Assembly: GCA_049890035.1 (NCBI GenBank)
Contig: JBMHCG010000055.1
Coordinates: forward strand, 1 to 20,734
Reading direction: 5' to 3'
From: UBA11891 sp049890035
GTDB lineage: Bacteria; Bacteroidota; Bacteroidia; Flavobacteriales; Flavobacteriaceae
Length of the DNA: 20,734 bases
Part shown: positions 7,409 through 14,844 of the stretch, piece after piece
Position numbering within the stretch: position 1 is the first letter of the stretch
How the letters are laid out: every line of letters begins with the position of its first letter
The notes under the pieces: generated by a model
Seen by the model: the letters and a program-made list of their open reading frames with translations, nothing else
Told to the model about the DNA's origin: nothing
Database searches by the model: none
Position numbers and translations under genes: made by a program

Positions 7409-8341
7409 ATGAAAGAAGGACTTTATGTTCATTTTGAATCCAATAAAGGAACTATTACAGCAGTATTATATAATGACAAAACCCCAGGTACAGTAGGGAA
7501 CTTTGTGAGCTTGGCCGAAGGGAAAATGGTCAATGAACACAAAGCCGAAGGCATACCATATTACGATGGGCTAAAATTCCACCGTGTCATTGCAGACTTT
7601 ATGATTCAAGGGGGGTGTCCATTGGGAACAGGAGTAGGGGGGCCGGGCTATCAATTTGATGACGAAATACATCCAGAGCTCAAACACAATGGCGCCGGGA
7701 TTTTGTCTATGGCCAATGCGGGTCCCGGGACCAACGGAAGCCAGTTTTTTATTACGCACGGGGCTACGGATTGGTTGGATGGAAAGCACACTGTTTTTGG
7801 GCAGGTAGTAAGTGATATGGAGGTGGTCAACTCCATTCAGCAAGGGGATGTCATGAATACGGTTCGTATTGAACGGGTTGGTGCTGCAGCCGAGCAATGG
7901 GATGCCCTGCAGGCATTCGATACGTTCAAACAAACCAAAGCAGCTCGTGAAGCCGCAGCAGCGGCAGCAGAAGAAAATACATTGAAAACCCATACGGAGG
8001 GTATGGAAAAGACGGAAAGCGGTCTTTTTTATAGCATCCAGAAAGAAGGTAGTGGCGATTTTCCCAAATCTGGACAAACCGTTTCCGTTCATTACCGTGG
8101 TATGTTACTGGACGGTACCGTTTTTGATTCTTCCTACCAACGCAACCAACCAATTGATTTTCCCCTGGGGCAGGGTCGCGTAATCCCAGGTTGGGACGAG
8201 GGGATTGCATTACTCAAAAAGGGTGCAGCAGCCAAGTTGGTCATTCCAAGTCAACTAGCCTATGGCGCACAGGGAGCCGGCGGAGTTATACCGCCCAACG
8301 CAACCTTAATTTTTGAAGTAGAATTGGTAGCATTTCACTAG
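7409..8341 (+). CDS. dual-family immunophilin: cyclophilin-FKBP fusion peptidyl-prolyl isomerase
   Basis: Two unrelated prolyl-isomerase folds in one 310-residue chain. Residues 1-160 are a cyclophilin with the active-site block FHRVIADFMIQGG (57-69; Arg59, Phe64, Met65, Gln67), NGSQFFIT (109-116) and WLDGKHTVFG (122-131, tryptophan retained). An alanine- and charge-rich helical linker covers about 161-200. Residues 200-310 are an FKBP domain with VHYRGMLLDGTVFDSSY, the FPLGQGRVIPGWDEG pocket and IPSQLAYGAQGAGGVIPPNA. Both active sites look intact. No signal peptide is visible, so it is probably cytosolic. Such cyclophilin-FKBP proteins are known from some flavobacteria and spirochaetes; client proteins are largely unknown. 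It has its own promoter, and its stop overlaps the stop of the convergent thioredoxin-fold gene. Confidence 0.93.
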   Translation: MKEGLYVHFESNKGTITAVLYNDKTPGTVGNFVSLAEGKMVNEHKAEGIPYYDGLKFHRVIADFMIQGGCPLGTGVGGPGYQFDDEIHPELKHNGAGILSMANAGPGTNGSQFFITHGATDWLDGKHTVFGQVVSDMEVVNSIQQGDVMNTVRIERVGAAAEQWDALQAFDTFKQTKAAREAAAAAAEENTLKTHTEGMEKTESGLFYSIQKEGSGDFPKSGQTVSVHYRGMLLDGTVFDSSYQRNQPIDFPLGQGRVIPGWDEGIALLKKGAAAKLVIPSQLAYGAQGAGGVIPPNATLIFEVELVAFH

Positions 8342-8922
8342 GTGTTCCACCATTCGGGCTCATTACCTGCAATCCATTTAATATTACACCCCATGCTGGG
8401 ATATTGTTCCGGATGGGGTGTTTGGTTATTGAGCATTCGTTCAATGGCTGCATCCATCTCTTTGCCACTGACAGGAATATCATTACCGGGTCTTGACCGA
8501 TCAAAACAACCTCGATAATACAATTTTTTAGCAGCATCAAACAAATAAAAGTCTGGCGTACAGGCTGCTAAATAGGCATGAGCAACTGCTTGGGAGGGAT
8601 CGTACAAGTAGGGGAAACCAAATTCTTTTTCCTCGGCCAAGGTTTTCATGTAGGACGGACCGTCTTGGGGGTGCGTAGCAATGGAGTTACTCGAAATGCC
8701 AATGGTAGCGATGCCTTTGGTTTTCCAGTAGGCCGCTTTTTCGATCAGGCTGTCCAGTAAGTGAATCACATATGGACAATGATTGCACAAAAAGACCACC
8801 AAGGTTCCTTGCTTGCCCCGTAGGCTTTCGAATGTTTCATCTTTGCCTGAGACGGTATCCCGCAATGCAAAGGGTGGTGCTGGCGTGTGGAGTGCCAACA
8901 TGTTTGATGCTGTCAATGCCAT
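8338..8922 (-). CDS. thioredoxin-fold (AhpC/TSA-like) protein with CNHC motif
   Basis: A 194-residue redoxin-like protein. After a short N-terminus comes the peroxiredoxin/thioredoxin-like start LHTPAPPFALRDTVSGK, then FLCNHCPYV with a C-x-x-C pair (Cys46, Cys49) and the CTPDFYLFD segment (Cys121) that supplies the cis-Pro loop. The C-terminal PSMGCNIKW..GNEPEWW ending is characteristic of the 'thioredoxin family protein' group with a CNHCPYV core. Related proteins are annotated as putative thiol-disulfide oxidoreductases or peroxiredoxins; the substrate is not established. No signal peptide is present, unlike the upstream exported peptidase. It begins 3 bases after the stop of that M14 gene, so the two are probably cotranscribed. 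Its stop overlaps that of the convergent immunophilin gene (shared CTAG, 8338-8341). Confidence 0.85.
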   Translation of the reverse strand: MALTASNMLALHTPAPPFALRDTVSGKDETFESLRGKQGTLVVFLCNHCPYVIHLLDSLIEKAAYWKTKGIATIGISSNSIATHPQDGPSYMKTLAEEKEFGFPYLYDPSQAVAHAYLAACTPDFYLFDAAKKLYYRGCFDRSRPGNDIPVSGKEMDAAIERMLNNQTPHPEQYPSMGCNIKWIAGNEPEWWNT

Positions 8923-8925
8923 GGA

Positions 8926-11433
8926 TTACATTGTTTTGGATAAAAAGAGTGCATTGGCTAACAACCGATTGGTGCCGTACCAAAAGGCCCTGAAATTCGT
9001 GTTGTCAGTGAAGATGATAACCCGACCTTTCCCCAATCGCTGGGTTTGAAAAGGTACTGTGTTACGGAGCAATTTGAGTTTTTCCTCCGAAATGTAACCA
9101 CTCAATAAAGGATCGTTGGTATATCGAATGGGATTGTTGAAACTATCCGCATGGGGTGTGATAAAAATATCGGTATTTCTGAATAGCGGTAGGCTATTTC
9201 CAACAACACCAAAATTTATAGGGTGGCTGCGATCGATTGTTGTATTAAAAATGGCACCCCCAATGACTTGGGCACCGTACCATTTGCTTTTTTGGTCAAA
9301 GCGCACTTGTTCAGCGTTTCGTTCCAATTCTTTGAATTCCAAGTCGATGAAATTGTTTTTCTCTAGCCAATTCACTGTGTAACGGTACCCAATCAGGGTT
9401 CCCCCTTGACGCACAAAAGCTTCCATTTTATCCTTATACCGATTTAGTGTACTTCCTGAGTAACTGGGCAAGATGAAATGGCTGTAGGCGGAAAGATCCA
9501 CACGGCTCAAATTGCGAATATCAATTTTACTGATGGGAATTTGGTATCGGGTATCCAGCAGATGCCATATTTCACCCGCATCGTAACTGCGAACGCCATC
9601 ACCAACAAGCAATGCTATTTTGGGCATTTCAAGAGTCTCAAATAGTCGGGATCCCAAGTCAATACCTTCCATCAAGCCCGTGTTTACCCCCGTTATGTCA
9701 ATCCCATATTTTTCAGCAACACGGGCTACTTTAGATGCTAGCGCCTCGGAATGCAACGATTGATTCTGGACAGGGATAAGATAACTGCCATAGTCAAACT
9801 TTTTTTGAATGGAGGCAAAAGGTTCCATGGCAACTTTAACACGAATACCCGCTTGCATCAATTCGTACAGCGCTGCTGGAGTGAGGTATCCGTGCGGTTC
9901 AAATAAATAGGCATAATTGGATGGAGTGGCGGTGCCTTTGGGTGCTTCTAAGGTTTCAATACGTTCCCCTGCTGGGTTGGTGTTGTTTAGAAAATCGTAA
10001 GAAAGATTAAATGCCAATGGAAAGGTCCATGCCGATATATCGTAGAAAAGGCTGTCTTCAAATTTTGTCAAGGTTTCAAACATGCCGCGTATGAGCTTGT
10101 TTTTTTTCTGCTCCAGAGGAACTATATAGCTACTCCCAGGAGCGTATTTCTTTCCTTTGTAAGTGAAAGTTTGCTTCAATTCGTGCACATTGATTTTGTG
10201 CCGTTTGAGGATTTTTGCCAAAGCATAGGCTGAAACAGGGTCTTTCTCCTGTCCAAAAACAATGGCTTTATTTTTGCTCTTTTGGGCTTCTAAACGGGCA
10301 TTGCGATAGAAAGATCGCATGTAATTGAGCAATTCAATGCGCATGTTTTGTGCGGCTTTCAGTGTTGAAAATGCTGTTGTTAGTTGATTTCGAATAGTGA
10401 AAGGAAATGTTAGAAGACCATTATCGCTGGATTGCAAGTGACCTCGCGAACTGGCTTGTTCAAAGAGAATACCGATACTACCATTCACATCGGGATAAGT
10501 AGAGCCTTTGCCGTAATAAAAGTCATCATAACTTTCTTCTGTATAATAAAGAGATCCGATTGCATTGAGTGCGGCTGCGTGAAAATCTCCAATTTTTCTT
10601 GTCAACAGTTGATTTTCTTTGGGGGTTAGAGGATGGACACGCGATTGAATTCCTGGTTGGAAAAAGAAGGTGGCATTGGTCCCCATTTCATGATGATCGG
10701 TCAAAATGTTGGGCAGCCAATTGGTAAAACTCTCAATACGGGCCTGTGATTCAGGTAATTGTGCAGGCAACCAGTCTCTGTTTAGATCAAAATGGTAGTG
10801 ATTGGTCCGACCCCTCGGCCATACTTCATTGTATTCTCTGTCATTATTATCCGCTGTCAATTGTTGATTCTTGTTGGTATTGGCCCAGTAGGCGAAACGT
10901 TGCAACCCATCAGGGTTATATGAGGGGTCAAAAAGAATCACAACATCATTCAAAAGGGCTTCTGTTTCAGCAGACTGACTGGCAGCTAAATGATAGGCCA
11001 CAAGTAAGCCCGCATTGGCTCCACTAGGCTCGTTCCCGTGAATAGAAAATCCTTGATACACAATCAGAGGCATGTTCTCAACGGCCAACTGACTGCCTTC
11101 TGGTTCGCTCAGCAAAAGGTGTTGTTTTTGAATTGCTTCAAGATTTTGGTGATTCTTGGGGTGGGTGATCGTCAGAAGTAAAAGCGGCCTATCTTCAAAA
11201 GTCTTTCCTCTGTTTTCAAGTGTTATTCGATCGGAGGCAGCAGCAAGAGTGGTCATGTAATGCACTAATTTATCATGACTTACATGCCAGTTACCAACCT
11301 CATAGCCCAGTATTTCGGAAGGTTTGGGGATGCTTGGATCGTAGGGGTGTTCAGGATCCAAATAATAGAAGGTATCGACTTGTGCCAATAACCCAAGAGG
11401 AAGTAAATAAAGGAAGTAAGCAAATTTTTTCAT
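8926..11433 (-). CDS. secreted M14-family zinc carboxypeptidase-like protein
   Basis: An 835-residue exported protein. I start it at the ATG at 11433, because this gives a clean signal peptide (MKKFAYFLYLLPLGLLAQ); an alternative start at 11472 adds 13 charged residues ahead of it. The M14 catalytic core shows Zn ligands in IHGNE (His132, Glu135), a DLNRD substrate-binding block (216-220), DHHEMG (246-251) carrying the third Zn ligand, and Glu325 in GILFEQASS as likely general base. The C-terminal third contains a Rossmann-like stretch beginning PKIALLVGDGVRSYDAGEIWHLLD and continuing to FILPSYSG and VRQGGTLIGY, resembling a class-I glutamine-amidotransferase-like fold without an obvious catalytic cysteine. 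Members of this large form are common in Bacteroidota. It probably trims peptides in the periplasm or at the surface. It is followed directly by the thioredoxin-fold gene. Confidence 0.9.
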   Translation of the reverse strand: MKKFAYFLYLLPLGLLAQVDTFYYLDPEHPYDPSIPKPSEILGYEVGNWHVSHDKLVHYMTTLAAASDRITLENRGKTFEDRPLLLLTITHPKNHQNLEAIQKQHLLLSEPEGSQLAVENMPLIVYQGFSIHGNEPSGANAGLLVAYHLAASQSAETEALLNDVVILFDPSYNPDGLQRFAYWANTNKNQQLTADNNDREYNEVWPRGRTNHYHFDLNRDWLPAQLPESQARIESFTNWLPNILTDHHEMGTNATFFFQPGIQSRVHPLTPKENQLLTRKIGDFHAAALNAIGSLYYTEESYDDFYYGKGSTYPDVNGSIGILFEQASSRGHLQSSDNGLLTFPFTIRNQLTTAFSTLKAAQNMRIELLNYMRSFYRNARLEAQKSKNKAIVFGQEKDPVSAYALAKILKRHKINVHELKQTFTYKGKKYAPGSSYIVPLEQKKNKLIRGMFETLTKFEDSLFYDISAWTFPLAFNLSYDFLNNTNPAGERIETLEAPKGTATPSNYAYLFEPHGYLTPAALYELMQAGIRVKVAMEPFASIQKKFDYGSYLIPVQNQSLHSEALASKVARVAEKYGIDITGVNTGLMEGIDLGSRLFETLEMPKIALLVGDGVRSYDAGEIWHLLDTRYQIPISKIDIRNLSRVDLSAYSHFILPSYSGSTLNRYKDKMEAFVRQGGTLIGYRYTVNWLEKNNFIDLEFKELERNAEQVRFDQKSKWYGAQVIGGAIFNTTIDRSHPINFGVVGNSLPLFRNTDIFITPHADSFNNPIRYTNDPLLSGYISEEKLKLLRNTVPFQTQRLGKGRVIIFTDNTNFRAFWYGTNRLLANALFLSKTM

Positions 11434-11465
11434 CAGTGCTGTGCGTTTTCTTATGTGTATGCAAT

Positions 11466-11479
11466 CATCCAATTGGATG
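11466..11479. repeat. 14-bp perfect palindrome upstream of the M14 gene
   Basis: CATCCAATTGGATG is its own reverse complement. It lies 33-46 bases upstream of the M14 start, just downstream of a near-consensus TATATTGG on the minus strand (plus positions 11495-11502). A role as an operator is possible, but about one such 14-mer is expected by chance in a window of this size. Confidence 0.25.
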
Positions 11480-11501
11480 CGATTTTGAATACTTCCAATA
11501 T

Positions 11502-11533
11502 AAAAAAAGCGTAGGAATCCCTACGCTTTTTTT
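11502..11533 (-). terminator. intrinsic terminator after the DUF3276 gene
   Basis: Stem GCGTAGG (11509-11515) pairs perfectly with CCTACGC (11520-11526) around a 4-base loop. It is flanked by seven A (11502-11508) and seven T (11527-11533), so it has a proper T-tract on either strand. It lies 20 bases beyond the DUF3276 stop and before the M14 gene, separating the two minus-strand units. Confidence 0.85.
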
Positions 11534-11553
11534 AGTGCCAAATTGAAGCGGTC

Positions 11554-11919
11554 TTAGATATCTTCAAAGTTGAGATCAGAAAACCCATTGGTTTCTGGAC
11601 TCAAGGCTTCAGAATCGGTTTTGTTGTAGTTTTTTTGGTGACGTTCACTGATCACTTCTTCTCCTCGTTCATTGATAATAAATGCCGTCATTTCTTTTAA
11701 AATTTCGGTGAAATTTTCAAAGTCTTCTTTGTAGAGATAGATTTTGTGTTTTTTATAATGATAAGAACCGTCTTCTTCAGTGAACTTTTTACTCTCGGTA
11801 ATTGTTAAATAGTAGTCACTAGCTTTGGTCTCCCTTACATCAAAAAAATAAGTTCTTCTACCTGCCCTGAGTACTTTGGAGAAAATCTCGTCCTGATTCC
11901 CTTCAGTGCCTTTCTGCAT
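11554..11919 (-). CDS. PUR-family (DUF3276) nucleic-acid-binding protein
   Basis: A 121-residue protein matching the Bacteroidota DUF3276 family, which shares the PUR-alpha-type single-stranded DNA/RNA-binding fold. The diagnostic stretch is VLRAGRRTYFFDVRETKASDYYLTITESKK (about residues 16-45), followed by the second half of the beta-beta-beta-beta-alpha repeat around KIYLYKEDFENFTEILKEM. The C-terminal 30 residues are polar, acidic and probably disordered (ALSPETNGFSDLNFEDI). The biological target is not established. It lies 65 bases downstream of the ABC exporter gene with no terminator between, so it may be partly cotranscribed, and it ends at a strong terminator. Close relatives often sit next to an ABC transporter in flavobacteria (recalled, not checked). 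Confidence 0.85.
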   Translation of the reverse strand: MQKGTEGNQDEIFSKVLRAGRRTYFFDVRETKASDYYLTITESKKFTEEDGSYHYKKHKIYLYKEDFENFTEILKEMTAFIINERGEEVISERHQKNYNKTDSEALSPETNGFSDLNFEDI

Positions 11920-11952
11920 GGATTTTGTTTAAATTGGTTTCTTATTATACCC

Positions 11953-11983
11953 CAAAATTCATAAAAAATATTAAACAAAACAA
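11953..11983 (-). promoter_or_regulatory. possible promoter of the DUF3276 gene
   Basis: On the minus strand, TTG (plus 11981-11983) is followed after 20 bases by GAATTTTG (plus 11953-11960), which matches seven of the eight positions relevant to TAnnTTTG apart from the first base. The region is very AT-rich, so chance matches are likely. Confidence 0.3.
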
Positions 11984-11984
11984 A

Positions 11985-13739
11985 TCATGCAGCATTTTCT
12001 GTTTGTTGTTTGTTGAATAATTCTTGATAATAGCCGGGTTGATTTGCCAAAACAATGTGCGTTCCCGATTGGATTATTTTACCATCCTGTAAGACCAGGA
12101 TTTGATCCGCATCCATCACAGAGGTTAGGCGATGACTAATAACCAGGGTCGTCTTTTGTTGGCGATTTTCTTTTAAGTTAGATAGTATTTTTTCTTCCGT
12201 ATCTGTATCAACGGCGGACAAACAATCGTCCAATAAAAGTATTTCTGGATTTTTAATCAAGGCTCTTGCAATAGACACCCGTTGGATTTGCCCCCCCGAA
12301 AGGGTAACACCACGTTCACCCAATAAGGTTTCATACCCCTCTGCAAAGTCAATTATGTTATGGTGAACCGTAGCCATCATTGCAGCTTTTTCTATTTCTT
12401 CTTGCGTGGCAGTGCCTTTACCAAATCGAATATTAGCAGCAATAGTTTCAGAAAATAAAAAAGGATTTTGCGGTACGATGCCAATATTTTTACGCAGTTG
12501 GGTCAAAGTGAGATTTTTGATGTCCACCCCTCCTAGTCGAATGGTTCCCTCGTCTGGGTCGTACAGTCGGCACAATAAATCAAACAACGACGATTTTCCA
12601 GCGCCAACACTTCCAACGATACCAAGTTTTTGTCCGGGTTGTAGTGTAAAACTCACTTTATCAAGTGCTTTGATGCCCGTTTCTGGATACGAAAGAGATA
12701 CATTGTCAAATTCTAATGACAAGGATTCCGGCAGGCTTTGACCAGAACCGTTTGTGATATCGGGTTCTTCTTGTAGAAAACGGTTGATCCGCTTTTGCGA
12801 GGCCTCTGCTTGTTGAACGATTGATGTTACCCATCCCACAACAGCTACTGGCCAGGTCAACATATTTACATAGATAATGAATTCACCCAGCACACCGATC
12901 TCGATTTTACCCTCCATGTATTGGCTTCCTCCAACAAAAATGACAATCAAATTACTGACGCCAATCAATAAGATCATGAGGGGAAAAAACCACGCTTGCA
13001 AGCGAACTAAATCCATGTTTTTATCCTTACTCGATTGTGTTAATGTGTCAAACTCACGTGCAATTTTTGGTTGTAAGGTGTAGGATTTAATGATAGCGAT
13101 ACCACTAAAAGACTCTTGTGTAAAGGTAGAAAGTGCAGCTAATACTTCTTGAACTTGGGTACTCCTTTGATGAATGAGGCTATTTAATTTATAGATGATA
13201 AAAGATAAAAGTGGGAGTGGTATGATGGTGTAAAGTGCCAATTCGGGAGCGATACTAAACATGTAGGCAATCACAATCACAAATAGCGCAATGGTATTGA
13301 TGCTGTACATAATCGCAGGCCCAAAATACATTCGAACTTTGCTTACATCTTCCGAAATTCGACTCATCAGATCACCTGTACGATTATTTTTGTAAAAACG
13401 CTGTGAAAGTCGCTGGTACTGATCATAGATTTCGTTTTTGAGATCAAATTCTATGTAGCGTGATACATTAATGATGGTTTGGCGCATTAGGAAGGTGAAA
13501 AAGCCCGATAGCAATGCCGTACCTATAATAATCGAAATGTTTTGGAGTAAAATCGTTTGTACTTCCTCCAAAGTCAAATTTTTATCAACGATAAAATTTT
13601 CAACAGCAGTCAAGGAGTCGCCAACCAATCGCGGGGCAAAAAGAGAAAAAACCCGCGCGATGAGTGTGATACATACACCAATCAAAAGTTTGAACCGGTA
13701 CTTGTGTAAATATTTGTTAAGGTATTGTAATTCCTTCAT
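11985..13739 (-). CDS. ABC exporter half-transporter (fused permease and ATPase), degenerate Walker B
   Basis: A 584-residue type-IV (MsbA/MdlA/MdlB-like) half-exporter. The membrane domain (about residues 15-320) has roughly six spans. The ATPase domain has Walker A GSVGAGKS (376-383), Q-loop IVPQNPFLFSETI, signature LSGGQ (480-484), Walker B EILLLDD (Asp504, Asp505) and H-loop His536. The catalytic glutamate after Walker B is Asp505 (DDCLSAVD instead of DEaTSALD). The same change marks the degenerate half of heterodimeric exporters such as MdlA and TM287, so a partner subunit may exist, but none is adjacent. The substrate (lipid, peptide or drug) cannot be told. It is divergent from nusB, with a TACCTTTG -7 box about 17 bases before its start. 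Confidence 0.93.
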   Translation of the reverse strand: MKELQYLNKYLHKYRFKLLIGVCITLIARVFSLFAPRLVGDSLTAVENFIVDKNLTLEEVQTILLQNISIIIGTALLSGFFTFLMRQTIINVSRYIEFDLKNEIYDQYQRLSQRFYKNNRTGDLMSRISEDVSKVRMYFGPAIMYSINTIALFVIVIAYMFSIAPELALYTIIPLPLLSFIIYKLNSLIHQRSTQVQEVLAALSTFTQESFSGIAIIKSYTLQPKIAREFDTLTQSSKDKNMDLVRLQAWFFPLMILLIGVSNLIVIFVGGSQYMEGKIEIGVLGEFIIYVNMLTWPVAVVGWVTSIVQQAEASQKRINRFLQEEPDITNGSGQSLPESLSLEFDNVSLSYPETGIKALDKVSFTLQPGQKLGIVGSVGAGKSSLFDLLCRLYDPDEGTIRLGGVDIKNLTLTQLRKNIGIVPQNPFLFSETIAANIRFGKGTATQEEIEKAAMMATVHHNIIDFAEGYETLLGERGVTLSGGQIQRVSIARALIKNPEILLLDDCLSAVDTDTEEKILSNLKENRQQKTTLVISHRLTSVMDADQILVLQDGKIIQSGTHIVLANQPGYYQELFNKQQTENAA

Positions 13740-13755
13740 AGCTAGTTGAACCCTT

Positions 13756-13782
13756 CAAAGGTAAGAGAAAACAATCGATCAA
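13756..13782 (-). promoter_or_regulatory. promoter of the ABC exporter gene
   Basis: The minus strand reads TACCTTTG (plus 13756-13763), a perfect TAnnTTTG -7 box, with a TTG (plus 13780-13782) 16 bases upstream, slightly closer than typical. The predicted leader is only about 10 bases. Confidence 0.5.
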
Positions 13783-13783
13783 A

Positions 13784-13801
13784 GAAGCGAATAATCGCTT
13801 C
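13784..13801. repeat. inverted repeat between divergent ABC and nusB promoters
   Basis: GAAGCGA (13784-13790) and TCGCTTC (13795-13801) form a perfect 7-bp inverted repeat with a 4-base spacer. It lies upstream of both divergent -7 boxes (13756-13763 on minus, 13833-13840 on plus), a natural position for a shared regulator site. No T-run follows, so it is not a terminator. Confidence 0.4.
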
Positions 13802-13832
13802 GAGAAAAGGAATGATTGTCGTGAGAATGGCG

Positions 13833-13840
13833 TACTTTTG
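13833..13840 (+). promoter_or_regulatory. -7 box of nusB
   Basis: TACTTTTG matches TAnnTTTG exactly and would start transcription near 13847, about 13 bases before the ATG at 13860. Because it lies inside the upstream in-frame extension (which begins at 13746), it supports the shorter nusB start. No well-spaced TTG -33 is evident. Confidence 0.5.
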
Positions 13841-13859
13841 TTCTATAAAGTTCTTGTAC

Positions 13860-14807
13860 ATGTTCACACGACGGCATATTCGCATCAAAGTCATGCAATC
13901 CATTTACGCATTGCAAAAAGATCCTGAACAAACGGTAGCGGATTTGAAAAAGAATTATCACCGTCAGTTACAAGCTACCTACGACCTGTATTTCGTCCTT
14001 TATGCGTTGTTGCTTCATTTGTTCAAAAAACACAAAGAGCAATTTAAAATCAAGACCCAACAAGAATTTCGAAAACGGTCATCTCTTGAAAACAGCCAAC
14101 ATTTGGTAAATAATAAGGTTCTGATTTTTTTGGAAAATCATACGCTATTGAATACACAATTAAAGCGTAAGAAAATTACTCATTGGGAATTGCATTTTGA
14201 ATATGTAGACCAACTGCTCCGCAATTTGGAGTCCAAATCTTTTTACAAACGTTATATGGAAGCAGATTCCCATACTTGGGAGTCTGACCGCAATTTTGTT
14301 TTAGGTGTATACAAAGAGGTAGTGGCTCCTAACGATCCGCTTTTTGATTTTTTGGAAGACCAACAACTAGGGTGGGCCGATGATTTTTCACTAGTCAATA
14401 CATTTGTATTGAAACAATTGAAGCGTTTGGATGCCAAAGAACCCCGTTCACTCCAATATCCTGTTCCTGAAGAACAACAAGACGAAATTCAATTTGGAAT
14501 TCAACTACTCGAAACCGCTATTGGTCATCAGGAAGCACTCCACAAAGAGATCGAGGGTAAGACACCCAATTGGGAATCCGATCGGATGGCTCAACTGGAT
14601 CTTGTCCTTCTCCAACTGGGGGTCGCAGAATTGTTGTTTTTTGAGTCCATCCCACCCAAAGTGACACTTAATGAGTATTTGGAAATAGCCAAAGACTACT
14701 CCACCCCCAAAAGCAATATATTCATCAATGGCGTACTGGATAAGCTGGCTAAGGAATTTTCTGAAGCCAATCGAATGAAGAAAACTGGTAGGGGGTTGAT
14801 GGATTAA
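13860..14807 (+). CDS. nusB: transcription antitermination factor NusB (long Bacteroidota form)
   Basis: NusB with NusE (ribosomal protein S10) binds boxA RNA and promotes antitermination, chiefly of rRNA operons. The 315-residue protein starts MFTRRHIRIKVMQSIYALQ, the typical Bacteroidota NusB beginning. The canonical NusB fold occupies about the C-terminal 130 residues, including LLETAIGHQEALHKEIEGKTPNWESDRMAQLDLVLLQLGVAELLF and TLNEYLEIAKDYSTPKSNIFINGVLDKLAKE. The extra N-terminal ~170 residues are helical and look typical for this phylum, whereas E. coli NusB is about 140 residues. An in-frame extension to 13746 is possible, but it contains the -7 box and an unrelated basic sequence. The next gene has its own promoter, within and just after the nusB end. 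A boxA-like leader appears near the right edge of this window. Confidence 0.93.
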   Translation: MFTRRHIRIKVMQSIYALQKDPEQTVADLKKNYHRQLQATYDLYFVLYALLLHLFKKHKEQFKIKTQQEFRKRSSLENSQHLVNNKVLIFLENHTLLNTQLKRKKITHWELHFEYVDQLLRNLESKSFYKRYMEADSHTWESDRNFVLGVYKEVVAPNDPLFDFLEDQQLGWADDFSLVNTFVLKQLKRLDAKEPRSLQYPVPEEQQDEIQFGIQLLETAIGHQEALHKEIEGKTPNWESDRMAQLDLVLLQLGVAELLFFESIPPKVTLNEYLEIAKDYSTPKSNIFINGVLDKLAKEFSEANRMKKTGRGLMD

Positions 14808-14825
14808 GTTTTTTTTTTACATTTG
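14796..14825 (+). promoter_or_regulatory. promoter of the DUF1573-yajC unit
   Basis: TTG (14796-14798) and TACATTTG (14818-14825) are 19 bases apart, an ideal Bacteroidota promoter. It straddles the nusB stop, with a run of T just before the -7 box. The expected leader is about 13 bases. Confidence 0.75.
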
Positions 14826-14844
14826 AAAAATAAAAATCTTAACA

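Noticed and set aside
7571..8092. Antisense open frame of 173 codons opposite the immunophilin gene
   Set aside because: The composition mirrors the conserved sense gene, and there is no promoter or recognisable domain.
11434..11472. Upstream start of the M14 peptidase
   Set aside because: It would place 13 polar residues before an otherwise standard signal peptide.
13746..13859. N-terminal extension of NusB by 38 residues
   Set aside because: The extension contains the -7 box TACTTTTG and an inverted repeat. The family start MFTRRHIRIKVMQ begins at 13860.
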